45,663 nucleotides of DNA from Acidobacteriaceae bacterium UBA1307 (lineage in GTDB: Bacteria > Acidobacteriota > Terriglobia > Terriglobales > Acidobacteriaceae), in assembly GCA_002307235.1 (NCBI GenBank), contig DBTV01000042.1:1-45663 (forward strand), written 5' to 3'. The notes beneath the pieces were generated by a model. That model was not told the DNA's origin and did no database searches. It saw nothing but the letters and a program-made list of their open reading frames with translations. Each line of letters begins with the position of its first letter. Position 1 is the stretch's first letter. Below, piece by piece: positions 1-7,987 of the stretch. The translations under genes and the position numbers were made by a program.

Positions 1-24
1 AGACGGTCGTCAGATGACGCTTAC

Positions 25-143
25 AAAAAACAACCGCAGAGCGCCTTTTGAAAAGCAACCGCATATCCTTTGACTCACCACCCCCGGGCTGAAGAAAACG
101 CCCGGGCCCCCGTTGGCTCAGGATGACATTTCCATTGTTTTTT
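25..143. repeat. Structured intergenic repeat, copy 1
   Basis: About 119 bp bounded by 9-base inverted arms (AAAAAACAA at 25-33, TTGTTTTTT at 135-143). It contains an inner hairpin CCCGGGC / GCCCGGG around the loop TGAAGAAAAC (about 82-105). A clearly related copy lies at 39395-39488, with the same order of blocks: CAACCGCA, GGCTGAAGAAAACGC, CCCGTT and GCTCAGGATGAC-like. The inner stem differs between copies but stays paired. It sits just downstream of the minus-strand methyltransferase gene, so it may also act as its transcription end. It could be a mobile mini-element or a repeated RNA structure. Confidence 0.6.
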
Positions 144-178
144 CAATCATCGACTTGCAGTTTCTATGTCGATACGGC

Positions 179-1042
179 TTAGGCCGGTTTCGCGCTCAGG
201 CACAGGCGCGCATCGTGCACCAGGCAGCTTGCCTCTGCCTCGTGCGGATCGATGCGCAGTGACTGGAGCTCGAGAATCGAACGCGAATGAATGCTGGCAC
301 GCAGCTTCATTTGCAATGCCTCATCGCGCAGAGAAGTGCAGGGATAGATTGCGACGGTCGTCACCGGTTCTGCGGAAAAACCGCCACGTTCGGTGCGGGC
401 GATGCGCAGCACAAGCGCGTCGCGGGACGCGAGGTCAGGCCCTACGAAAAACGGAGCGACCAGCGTTCCGCGCAACTGTTGCAGCCAGAGCGGCGGAAGA
501 TGCGTGACTCCTGCATTGACCAGAATCGCATCGACCTTCTGCGGAATGAAGCAAGCGGCATCGCAGCGCTGAACATTTGCCTGCGGGTAGGCGCGAAGAG
601 CCTTCGCGGCGCTCTTTGCGAGTTGCTCATCGATTTCGAGCGCTGTAACCGAACCTGATTGGCCCACGATCGTGGCGAGAATGGCGGTGTAGTAGCCGCT
701 GCCGCAGCCGAGATGCAAAACATGCTGCCCGCGCGTGGCGCCGAGAGCGTCGATCATGCGCGCCATCAGGCTGGGCTGGGCCGTATTCAATTTTCGTTCG
801 GGGTCGAGCGCTACGACGATGTCGTGATAAAGATCATGAATGCGTGAGGTGCTGCGATATTGCGGGCGGTTGAGTGAGGTTCCTGAGCCGAACAACCATG
901 GCGGCGGGCCGAGAAACTGCTCGCGTGGAACCCGTGCAAAGGCTTTGCATATGGTGGTGGATTCGATGCCGGTGACAACGCGCAGCTCTTCGGAATAAAA
1001 GCGCCGCCATGCGGAGATGGAGCGAGGTGTTTCGTTGGCCAT
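179..1042 (-). CDS. Protein-L-isoaspartate O-methyltransferase-like protein
   Basis: A 287-residue protein of the PCMT-like class of SAM-dependent methyltransferases. The family methylates isoaspartyl residues in damaged proteins in the cytoplasm. Visible are the upstream block with AQPSLMARMIDAL (the family's substrate-binding region before motif I), motif I VLHLGCGSGYYTAIL and a motif II acidic residue in ALEID. It differs from typical PCMT in VLHLG for the usual VLEIG and in a longer, unrecognised C-terminal part, so the substrate is uncertain. I chose the ATG at 1042 because GGGGGA lies just upstream; an in-frame start 13 codons earlier has no such site. It lies 59 bp downstream of the DUF155-like gene on the same strand and may be co-transcribed with it. 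Confidence 0.75.
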   Translation of the reverse strand: MANETPRSISAWRRFYSEELRVVTGIESTTICKAFARVPREQFLGPPPWLFGSGTSLNRPQYRSTSRIHDLYHDIVVALDPERKLNTAQPSLMARMIDALGATRGQHVLHLGCGSGYYTAILATIVGQSGSVTALEIDEQLAKSAAKALRAYPQANVQRCDAACFIPQKVDAILVNAGVTHLPPLWLQQLRGTLVAPFFVGPDLASRDALVLRIARTERGGFSAEPVTTVAIYPCTSLRDEALQMKLRASIHSRSILELQSLRIDPHEAEASCLVHDARLCLSAKPA

Positions 1043-1101
1043 GTTCCCCCATCGTGCAAGGGGCAATCGCGTCCCTTGCACGAATACAGGAGATGATACT
1101 T

Positions 1102-2208
1102 CTAGACAGGATGGCCGCGGAAGGCATAGTAGAGTTCGATGAGCAGGATGAGCACGACGGTGACCTCGAGAAAGAAGGCGCGGCTCTGGTTGAACTGCTC
1201 GACCATGTATTGGTAAAGATCCTCGGCGGTTTTGAGCTTCTGCGCGACCAGGTTCTTGTAGTCGGGCACGCCGATGCGGGTTGAGGCCAGCCGGTAGAGA
1301 CGCGCCGAGAACATATCGCTCAAAAACTTGATGGCATTGTCGGCGCGTTCGGTGAGTTCTTCGACGTCAAGCAGAACGGTGTGCAGTTTGGTGGCCGAAC
1401 TCGACATGCGCCAGCGGGCAAGCATGCCGCGCTTCTCGTCGATCATGTCATAGACGTTGTCGAGGATGCCGGTGAGCAGTTCGTCGTAATGGCGGAACTC
1501 GAGCAACTGCGTGTTGGCGTATTCGAGCAGTTGGATGGCGGTCTCGGCGCCGGCGATGGAGTCGTACAGAAAGGCGGCATTCCAGCCGACGACGGCGGCG
1601 TCGCTCGCATAGTAGGAGATCTGCGAGTTGAGCACCTCGGCGCACTCGCCAGGCGAGAGCAGTTGGCGGTCGCCGCGCACCAGTTGCGCAATCTCTTGTC
1701 CGCGTTGATGCACCAGTTCGCTGGCCGTGGGGTTGCCCTCGGCTTCGCGCACATGGAAGATGAAGTAATCTTCGCTGAGCCAGCTTTCATAGGGCTTGAC
1801 CATAGCCGCGCGGGCGTTCTCAAGCCGCTGGCGGACCAGAGGCTCGACGAGTTTGGCGAAATCGATCTCCCAGATCCAGCGGCTGGCCAGTTGCATCAGG
1901 CTCGACCAGTCGGTGGCAAAGGGCAGATGGTAGATGACGCTGACGACGCCATAGTCGTAGTACTTGATCTCGCCTTCAAGCCGTTCGCCGCTTTCGAGCA
2001 CGAGCGTATCGAGCGGTTCGGTGAGCGGAGGACGTACGTACTGTACCGACGAAGGAACGGTGGGTTTGACGCGAGGCTGATGGATGGGGCGCGCGTTGGC
2101 GGCGCCTTGCAGCACATCGAGGCGCAACTCTTCGCAAACGGCGAACTGAATCAAAGCCAGAGTGGTTCCGCAAAGAGGCGTGGCAGTGTTTTGCTTGATT
2201 TCGACCAT
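1102..2208 (-). CDS. DUF155/RMD1-like protein with C-terminal membrane anchor
   Basis: A 368-residue protein that resembles the DUF155 (RMD1/YagE) family, whose bacterial members have no settled function. The features seen are a YDYGVVSVIYHLPF block near residue 85 (family members have an FDYG-V motif), a long mainly helical middle with acidic and leucine-rich segments (about 180-330), and one hydrophobic segment at about 343-362 (FFLEVTVVLILLIELYYAF) near the C-terminus, as is usual in this family. It would be a cytosolic domain anchored in the inner membrane. The ATG at 2208 has only a weak ribosome site. The assignment rests on motif resemblance, not a search. Confidence 0.55.
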   Translation of the reverse strand: MVEIKQNTATPLCGTTLALIQFAVCEELRLDVLQGAANARPIHQPRVKPTVPSSVQYVRPPLTEPLDTLVLESGERLEGEIKYYDYGVVSVIYHLPFATDWSSLMQLASRWIWEIDFAKLVEPLVRQRLENARAAMVKPYESWLSEDYFIFHVREAEGNPTASELVHQRGQEIAQLVRGDRQLLSPGECAEVLNSQISYYASDAAVVGWNAAFLYDSIAGAETAIQLLEYANTQLLEFRHYDELLTGILDNVYDMIDEKRGMLARWRMSSSATKLHTVLLDVEELTERADNAIKFLSDMFSARLYRLASTRIGVPDYKNLVAQKLKTAEDLYQYMVEQFNQSRAFFLEVTVVLILLIELYYAFRGHPV

Positions 2209-2250
2209 AGTATGCGCCTGCTATCGACGGGAAAAGCAATCCATAGAGGC

Positions 2251-2267
2251 TGTATGTGCATCATACA
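2251..2267. promoter_or_regulatory. Short inverted repeat upstream of the DUF155-like gene
   Basis: TGTATG / CATACA with a 5-base spacer, 43 bp upstream of the minus-strand ATG at 2208. It could be an operator for that gene. The rest of 2209-2478 shows no coding potential I trust. The evidence is the symmetry and position only. Confidence 0.25.
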
Positions 2268-2478
2268 CGGAGTTCTTTACGGCACGGTGTATGAACCGGC
2301 TCTCGGGCGCGGGGCCGGCTCTGCAGCGCGATGCGGAGAGGCTGGGCGGGAAGATCCTCTCATAGAGTCCGTCACTCTGTGGAAAATCTGTGGAAGCCAC
2401 GTGTTCGCTAGGACGAGAATGGTTCAAAAACGGACAGGATACGCCTATTTTGGAGTATTTCGGTAGATTTACACATTT

Positions 2479-2525
2479 CCACAATGAATAGACGTTGAGA
2501 GTGATGCTGGCACAATCTATAGTGG
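2479..2525 (+). promoter_or_regulatory. Pair of NrdR-box-like operators over the nrdAB promoter
   Basis: Two 16-base sites start exactly 31 bp apart. The one at 2510-2525 (GCACAATCTATAGTGG) fits the NrdR-box consensus ACACTATATATAGTGT well; the one at 2479-2494 (CCACAATGAATAGACG) is weaker. NrdR boxes are known to occur as pairs about three helical turns apart upstream of ribonucleotide reductase genes. The downstream site covers the -10 element and the upstream site abuts the -35, as expected for repression. No nrdR gene is in the window. Confidence 0.65.
2495..2523 (+). promoter_or_regulatory. Sigma70-type promoter of nrdAB
   Basis: TTGAGA (2495-2500), a 17-base spacer and TATAGT (2518-2523). 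Transcription would start at about 2530, just before the riboswitch. The near-consensus hexamers, ideal spacing and the flanking NrdR-like boxes support each other. Confidence 0.65.
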
Positions 2526-2537
2526 TCTATGCCGTAG

Positions 2538-2665
2538 TTCCTTGCGCCGCCGGTGCAGGGGGGTAGACGGGAATCCGGAGCGCAAGTCCGGCATTGCCCC
2601 GCAGCGGAGAGCAGGTACCGGCGCCAATGATGAGACGGGGGACGAAGCCCGGAAACGCTGGCGTT
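2538..2665 (+). ncRNA. Cobalamin (B12) riboswitch
   Basis: The leader carries the conserved core blocks of the cobalamin riboswitch in order: GGGAA at 2569-2573, GGAGCGCAAGTCC next, TTGCCCCGCAGCGGAGA at about 2594-2610, then ATGATGAGAC and the B12-box-like AAGCCCGGAAACGCTGGC at 2645-2662. An outer CGCC / GGCG pairing (about 2545-2548 with 2660-2663) could close the aptamer. It lies between the promoter and nrdA. Riboswitches of this class normally shut expression off when adenosylcobalamin is present. Exact ends and the type (class I or II) would need a covariance-model search. Confidence 0.85.
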
Positions 2666-2788
2666 GTGCTCTGAGCCTGCAGAGTCCGAAGATCTGCCAC
2701 GGAAATATTGCATATGCCTCCGAGGGTGAGGCGAAGGGCCATGATTGCACGTCCTCATTGTCAGCGAGGCGCTCATCGCATCTTCGTG

Positions 2789-2807
2789 TCTCCAGGGGCC
2801 AGGGAGA
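2789..2807 (+). promoter_or_regulatory. Hairpin able to hide the nrdA ribosome binding site
   Basis: TCTCC (2789-2793) can pair with GGAGA (2803-2807), the core of the nrdA ribosome site AGGGAGAG (2801-2808). This would let the upstream riboswitch act on translation. Other small hairpins lie at about 2670-2685 (CTCTG/CAGAG) and 2716-2732 (GCCTC/GAGGC). No U-tract terminator is seen in the leader, which favours translational over transcriptional control. The stem is short, so this is tentative. Confidence 0.35.
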
Positions 2808-2815
2808 GTTGTTTC

Positions 2816-5230
2816 ATGTCCACAGTTGAGTCGTCCGTCGCATCGTCGCCGGTTCTGCCCGGTTTCCCCGAGCAGGATCCAATGCCCATCATGCACGTCC
2901 GCAAGCGCAATGGCGCGCTGGAGCCGGTCGATGTGAACAAGATTGTGCGGGCCGTGCAGCGCTCGGCCTCGGGGCTGCCGCATGTGGATGTGATTCGCGT
3001 GGCCTCAAAGACCATTGGCGGGCTTTACGATGGCGCCACGACGCGGGAGCTCGATTCCATTTCGATCGACACGGCGGCGGCGCTGATCGCCGAAGAGCCG
3101 CAGTATTCGCGCCTGGCCGCGCGCCTGTTGCTGGCGACGATCGGCAAAGAGGTTTCCGCCTTCAATATCTATTCGTTTTCGCAGTCGATTGAATACGGCT
3201 TCGAACGTGGATTGATTGGCGATGCGGTGGTGGCGTTTGTCCGCGAGCATGCGCGCAAGCTGAACGACGCGATTCGCGATGAGCACTCGGATCGCTTTGA
3301 GTACTTCGGTCTGCGCACGGTCTATGATCGCTATCTGTTGCGCGACCCGGAGACGCGCAAGGTGATCGAGACGCCGCAGCACTTCTTTTTGCGCGTGGCC
3401 TGCGGCCTGTCGCGTACGCCGCATGAGGCCATTGCCTTCTATCGGCTGCTCTCGTTGCTGGAATACATGCCCTCGTCGCCGACGCTGTTCAACTCGGGCA
3501 CGCGTCATGCGCAGATGTCCTCCTGCTATTTGCATGACTCGCCCGAGGACTCGCTCGAGAGCATCTACGACACGTACAAAGACGTGGCCATGATGTCGAA
3601 GTTTTCTGGCGGCATCGGCCTGGGCTTTCACCGTGTGCGTTCGACCGGATCGCTGATTCGTGGCACCAATGGATTGTCGAATGGCATTGTGCCGTGGCTG
3701 CGCACGCTCGACAGTTCTGTCGCGGCGGTGAACCAGGGCGGCAAGCGCAAGGGTGCCTGCTGCGTTTATCTGGAGCCGTGGCACGCCGACGTATTGCAGT
3801 TTCTGGAGCTGCGCGACAACACGGGGGACGTGGCGCGCCGCACGCACAATCTGAATTTGGCCAACTGGATTCCTGACCTGTTTATGCGCCGCGTTGAGGC
3901 CGATGCGCTCTGGTCGCTCTTTGATCCGAAGGACGTGCCGGCACTGCCTGATCTGTTTGGCCCTGCGTTCGACGAGGCCTATGAGAAGGCCGAGGCCGAG
4001 GGGCTGTTCCGAGAGCAGGTGAAGGCGCGCGAGCTGTATGCCCGCATGATGCGCACGCTCGCCGAGACCGGCAATGGATGGATGACCTTCAAGGACGCGA
4101 CGAATCTGAAGTGCAACCAGACCGGCAAGCCGGGCAATGTGGTGCATCTGTCGAACCTGTGCACGGAGATCACCGAGGTGAGCGCGCAGGATCAGGTGGC
4201 GGTGTGCAATCTTGGCTCGATCAACCTGGGCCGCCATGTGGTGACGGGCGAGGATGGCAAGCCGAAGTTTGACTTCGAGAAGCTGTCGACGACGGTGGAG
4301 CTGGCCGTGCCAATGCTCGATCGCGTCATCGACATCAATTTCTATCCTGTCGACAAGGCGGCGCGCTCGAATGCACGCTGGCGTCCGGTGGGACTCGGTG
4401 TGATGGGCTTGCAGGATGTCTTCTTCCAGCTGCATCTACCCTTTGATTCTCCCGAGGCGCTGGCGCTTTCGACGCGCATTCAGGAGGAGATTTATTACGC
4501 GGCGCTCAAGGCAACCTGCGCGCTGGCCGAGGAGTTTGGCCCGCACGAGAGCTTTGCCGAAACGCGTCTGGCGCAGGGACAGTTCCAGTTCGATTTGTGG
4601 GGCGTGGAGCCTACGGACAAGGTGCGTTGGGAGGCATTGCGTGCGCGCATCGCCAAGAGCGGCGTGCGCAACTCATTGCTGATCGCCATTGCGCCGACGG
4701 CGACGATTGCCTCCATCGTGGGCAGCTATGAGTGCATCGAGCCGCAGATTTCGAACCTCTTCAAACGCGAGACGCTCTCGGGAGAATTCCTGCAGGTGAA
4801 CCGCTATCTGGTGGAAGAGTTGAAGCGGCTGAATCTTTGGAATGATGCCATGCGCACCAAGCTGAAGCTGGCCGAAGGTTCGGTGCAGAATATTGAGGAG
4901 CTGCCTGAAGAATTGCGCAACCTCTATCGCACTGTCTGGGAGGTTCCGATGCGCGCATTGATCGACATGGCCGCCGCGCGCAATGCCTACATCGATCAGT
5001 CGCAGTCGCTCAACCTCTTCAGCGAGTCGCCGAATATCGGCAAACTCTCGTCGATGTACATGTACGCGTGGAAGAAGGGGCTCAAGACGACCTACTATCT
5101 GCGTTCGCGCCCAGCCACGCGCATTGCCAAGACCACGGTGGCCGGTGGATCGCATCAGAAGGCGGTGGCTCCGGCAGAGGCTGTTGCCTGCTCGCTCGAG
5201 AACCCCGAGTCCTGCGAAGCCTGCCAGTAA
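2816..5230 (+). CDS. nrdA: Class I ribonucleoside-diphosphate reductase, alpha subunit
   Basis: An 804-residue catalytic subunit that reduces ribonucleoside diphosphates to deoxy forms in the cytoplasm, working with NrdB. An ATP-cone allosteric domain fills about residues 25-115 (starting MHVRKRNGALEPVD). The catalytic cysteines are visible in MSSCYL, SNLCTEI and AVCNLGS. The C-terminus ends CSLENPESCEACQ, the tail cysteines that receive electrons from thioredoxin. I chose the ATG at 2816 because AGGGAGAG sits 7 bases upstream. nrdB follows 27 bp downstream. Expression is likely controlled by the NrdR-like boxes and the B12 riboswitch in front. The long open frame on the opposite strand (3005-4435) is a shadow of its codon bias. 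Confidence 0.97.
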   Translation: MSTVESSVASSPVLPGFPEQDPMPIMHVRKRNGALEPVDVNKIVRAVQRSASGLPHVDVIRVASKTIGGLYDGATTRELDSISIDTAAALIAEEPQYSRLAARLLLATIGKEVSAFNIYSFSQSIEYGFERGLIGDAVVAFVREHARKLNDAIRDEHSDRFEYFGLRTVYDRYLLRDPETRKVIETPQHFFLRVACGLSRTPHEAIAFYRLLSLLEYMPSSPTLFNSGTRHAQMSSCYLHDSPEDSLESIYDTYKDVAMMSKFSGGIGLGFHRVRSTGSLIRGTNGLSNGIVPWLRTLDSSVAAVNQGGKRKGACCVYLEPWHADVLQFLELRDNTGDVARRTHNLNLANWIPDLFMRRVEADALWSLFDPKDVPALPDLFGPAFDEAYEKAEAEGLFREQVKARELYARMMRTLAETGNGWMTFKDATNLKCNQTGKPGNVVHLSNLCTEITEVSAQDQVAVCNLGSINLGRHVVTGEDGKPKFDFEKLSTTVELAVPMLDRVIDINFYPVDKAARSNARWRPVGLGVMGLQDVFFQLHLPFDSPEALALSTRIQEEIYYAALKATCALAEEFGPHESFAETRLAQGQFQFDLWGVEPTDKVRWEALRARIAKSGVRNSLLIAIAPTATIASIVGSYECIEPQISNLFKRETLSGEFLQVNRYLVEELKRLNLWNDAMRTKLKLAEGSVQNIEELPEELRNLYRTVWEVPMRALIDMAAARNAYIDQSQSLNLFSESPNIGKLSSMYMYAWKKGLKTTYYLRSRPATRIAKTTVAGGSHQKAVAPAEAVACSLENPESCEACQ

Positions 5231-5257
5231 CTTCAAACCAAGTTCAGAAAGAGTTCA

Positions 5258-6310
5258 ATGTCTACTTCAGAAAAGTCTTTATTGCAGGGTTCCTCTGTCG
5301 AGGTTCCCGAACGCATTCTCGATCCGGGCCTTTGCCTGACGCTGCGCCCGATGCGTTACCCCGAGTTTTATGAGATGTACCGCGACGGCATCAAGAACAC
5401 CTGGACGGTGGACGAGATCGATTTCCAAACCGATCTTATCGACCTGAAGCAGAAGCTGACGCCGGCCGAGGTGCATCTGATTCAGCGGCTGGTGGCCTTC
5501 TTCGCCACCGGCGACAGCATCGTTTCCAATAACCTCGTGCTCAATCTCTACAAGCACATCAACTCGCCCGAGGCCCGACTCTATCTTTCGCGGCAGTTAT
5601 TCGAAGAGGCTGTGCATGTGCAGTTTTATCTAACTCTGCTTGATAACTACATCCCTGATCCGGATGAGCGCGCCGACGCATTCTCCGCGGTCGAGAATAT
5701 TCCCTCGATTGCCAAGAAGGCGCAGTTTTGCATGAAGTGGATTGACTCGATTCAGCAGCTTGATCGCATCGAGACGCGCGAACAGCGCCGCCAGTTCCTG
5801 CTGAACATGATCTGCTTTGCCTCGTGCATCGAGGGATTGTTTTTCTTCGGCGCCTTTGCCTATGTGTACTTTTTCCGCTCGAAGGGCCTGCTGCACGGGC
5901 TTGCGGCGGGCACCAACTGGGTCTTCCGCGACGAGAGCTGCCACATCGACTTTGCCTTTGCCATTGCCGAGATCGTTCGCAAGCAGGAGCCGGACTTCTG
6001 GGATGCCGATTTCGAGCGTCAGATTATCGAGATGCTGACCGAGGCCATCGATGCCGAGGCTCAGTTTGCCGAGGATCTGCTCTCGGGCGGCGTGGCCGGT
6101 CTGTCGGTCAAGGATATGCGTCAGTACCTGGGCTTCGTCGCCGACGGGCGCCTGCGGCAGATGGGCATTGCGCCCGTCTTCCACTGCACCAATCCCTTCC
6201 CGTTCATGGAACTGCAGGACGTGCAGGAGCTGACGAACTTCTTCGAGCGCCGCGTCTCGGCCTATCAGGTCTCCGTGCCTGGCGAGGTTTCCTTCGGCGA
6301 GGATTTTTAA
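5258..6310 (+). CDS. nrdB: Class I ribonucleoside-diphosphate reductase, beta subunit
   Basis: A 350-residue radical-generating subunit. By position relative to E. coli R2, the metal ligands are D86, E117, H120, E192, E226 and H229, and the radical tyrosine is Y124 (EAVHVQFY). The tyrosine is therefore present, unlike in the Phe-containing class Ic enzymes, and oxygen is needed to make the cofactor. The acidic C-terminus (SFGEDF) is the usual tail that docks to NrdA. A ribosome site AAAGAG precedes the ATG. It is the second and last gene of the operon and is followed by a strong terminator. Length and motifs are ordinary for the family. Confidence 0.97.
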   Translation: MSTSEKSLLQGSSVEVPERILDPGLCLTLRPMRYPEFYEMYRDGIKNTWTVDEIDFQTDLIDLKQKLTPAEVHLIQRLVAFFATGDSIVSNNLVLNLYKHINSPEARLYLSRQLFEEAVHVQFYLTLLDNYIPDPDERADAFSAVENIPSIAKKAQFCMKWIDSIQQLDRIETREQRRQFLLNMICFASCIEGLFFFGAFAYVYFFRSKGLLHGLAAGTNWVFRDESCHIDFAFAIAEIVRKQEPDFWDADFERQIIEMLTEAIDAEAQFAEDLLSGGVAGLSVKDMRQYLGFVADGRLRQMGIAPVFHCTNPFPFMELQDVQELTNFFERRVSAYQVSVPGEVSFGEDF

Positions 6311-6334
6311 GCAGAGACAACAGCGCAAACAAAG

Positions 6335-6366
6335 GGCCGTGGGAGGAAAACTCTCACGGCCTTTTT
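6335..6366 (+). terminator. Rho-independent terminator after nrdB
   Basis: An 11-bp stem (GGCCGTGGGAG with CTCTCACGGCC, one G-U pair), a loop of about 5 bases and TTTTT at 6362-6366. It lies between the convergent ends of nrdB and the 6390 gene. Confidence 0.9.
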
Positions 6367-6389
6367 CTGTCTTTGGCGAAGGGCCTTGC

Positions 6390-7730
6390 CTACCAGACGC
6401 GCACGGCCTCAATGCGCGGTGAACCAGCGATGCCATTGACGACGTCGGTGCTGAGAACCGCTTCGAAATCGCGCGAACGAAAGCCTGCGCCGACGCGGGC
6501 ACGCAAGGTGCGCATGGCGCGCTCGTCCGCCAGAAACTGCCCTGCCGCCGCCGTGGCGCACATGCCGATGCCTGCCACCACCACGACAACCTTGCCGGTC
6601 GATTCATTATGAAGGCGTGCGACGATGGCGTAATCGCGCTTGACCGATGTCATGCGCAGATTGGTGTCCAGTCCCCAGAGCTTCGAGTCTGGATGATCGG
6701 GGTTGACGATCCAGTAGCGCTCCTGGGGTGTGCCCGCGAACCGGAAGGGAAGTGCGCTGACCGCGCGCAGGGTCCAGGGATTGTCGATGCCGCCAATCAG
6801 CACGACGGGCGCATTGCGCAGATCCTCAAGATTCATCGCCGAAGTCAGACGGAGAATGGAGTCGCGATGTTGAACTTCCAGATGGCTGGCGATGGCGTGC
6901 GCAGCCACGGCATCAGAGAAGATGATGCCCTCGTCGAGCATCTCGTAGGCATGAAAGCTGCCCGGATCTGATCTTGAGGGTTTCGCGGAACCGGGGTCCG
7001 CGGCATTGGCCGGAGTTGCTTGTCCCGGCTCGAGAATGCCCTCCGCCGAGGCCGTGGAACTGCCGGAATCGTTGCCGCGCGGCATGCAGAGCACGATGGT
7101 GCGCTGGTCTTCGAGGAAGGGCCGCCAAAATTCTTTGAGTGCCGAAGGATTGAGCCATTGCCAGGCAGTGAATCCGTAGCCGAAGAAGAGAAGAACCACG
7201 CAGGCAGCAAGCACGAGGCGTATGGAATGTGCTCTTCCGAGGCGCAGAAAGGGAAGAGTGATTTTATTCCGCACTCGAACTTGATCTTCGGACGTGAGCG
7301 CGCCGACATCCTGCGGCACGGCGGGTAGTGGCGCAGCAGTGGGTGCGGCCTGCTCGCGGCTGAAGGAAAAGCGCGGCATATAGTGGCCGGAAAGAAGCTC
7401 GATATGCACGGCCGCGTCGCGATCTTCTTCCTGATAGTACTGGGCCAGACGCCGGCGTACCTCGGCGATGGTCACGCGCACAACGGGGTTTTCTGCTGTG
7501 TCGTAGTCCGCGGGACAACCGAAAACGCGCACGCCAATGGTGCGTTCCTTCAGATATTCTCCGCGGCCTTCTAGGGTTTCTTCGACAAGATAGCGCAACA
7601 GGGAAGGGTAGCGACGGCTGTTTTTGAATCGCTCCGAACTCAGAACGCGAAGCATCTGTTGCCGGATCTTGTCGATCTCCTCGCTGTTCTTTGGAACCGA
7701 GATTTCGTATTCGGTATCGGCAGGGATCAT
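6390..7730 (-). CDS. Transmembrane winged-helix regulator-like protein
   Basis: A 446-residue protein. Residues ~10-125 match a winged-helix-like N-terminal domain frequent in Acidobacteria, with blocks LLRYLVEETLEGRGEYLKERTIG, VFG-PADYDTAENPVVRVT and EVRRRLAQYY. A proline/alanine linker and one membrane segment (IRLVLAACVVLLFFGYGF, about 175-195) follow, then a ~250-residue C-terminal part of unknown function, probably periplasmic. It would suit a one-component transmembrane regulator, but no effector is known. I chose the ATG at 7730 because AAAGAGG is upstream; a start 28 codons earlier has a non-domain-like N-terminus. It is divergent from the TonB-dependent receptor at 7988 and may regulate it. 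Confidence 0.7.
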   Translation of the reverse strand: MIPADTEYEISVPKNSEEIDKIRQQMLRVLSSERFKNSRRYPSLLRYLVEETLEGRGEYLKERTIGVRVFGCPADYDTAENPVVRVTIAEVRRRLAQYYQEEDRDAAVHIELLSGHYMPRFSFSREQAAPTAAPLPAVPQDVGALTSEDQVRVRNKITLPFLRLGRAHSIRLVLAACVVLLFFGYGFTAWQWLNPSALKEFWRPFLEDQRTIVLCMPRGNDSGSSTASAEGILEPGQATPANAADPGSAKPSRSDPGSFHAYEMLDEGIIFSDAVAAHAIASHLEVQHRDSILRLTSAMNLEDLRNAPVVLIGGIDNPWTLRAVSALPFRFAGTPQERYWIVNPDHPDSKLWGLDTNLRMTSVKRDYAIVARLHNESTGKVVVVVAGIGMCATAAAGQFLADERAMRTLRARVGAGFRSRDFEAVLSTDVVNGIAGSPRIEAVRVW

Positions 7731-7987
7731 CCGGAAGTGCCTCTTTAAAGCTGCACGCCAGCATAGTTGAATTGAATCGAAATGACAATCGGTAAGATTT
7801 ACTGTTATTAACAAGTCCGTAAATGGCTGTTTGTTAGTGAGTTACATAAAAAGATCAGATAAGATACCGGAAAATCACTGGACATGGAAATCTTCTGCTC
7901 TTAATCTTCGGGCCGAATTGTACGCGGGCATTTCGACATTCTGTGCAAAAGACAAGAGGTTGGCCCGGCATCACAAGGAGGCAATTC

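Noticed and set aside
3005..4435. Long open frame antisense to nrdA
   Set aside because: Composition is arginine/alanine/leucine-biased, there is no family motif, and the opposite strand is a certain gene.
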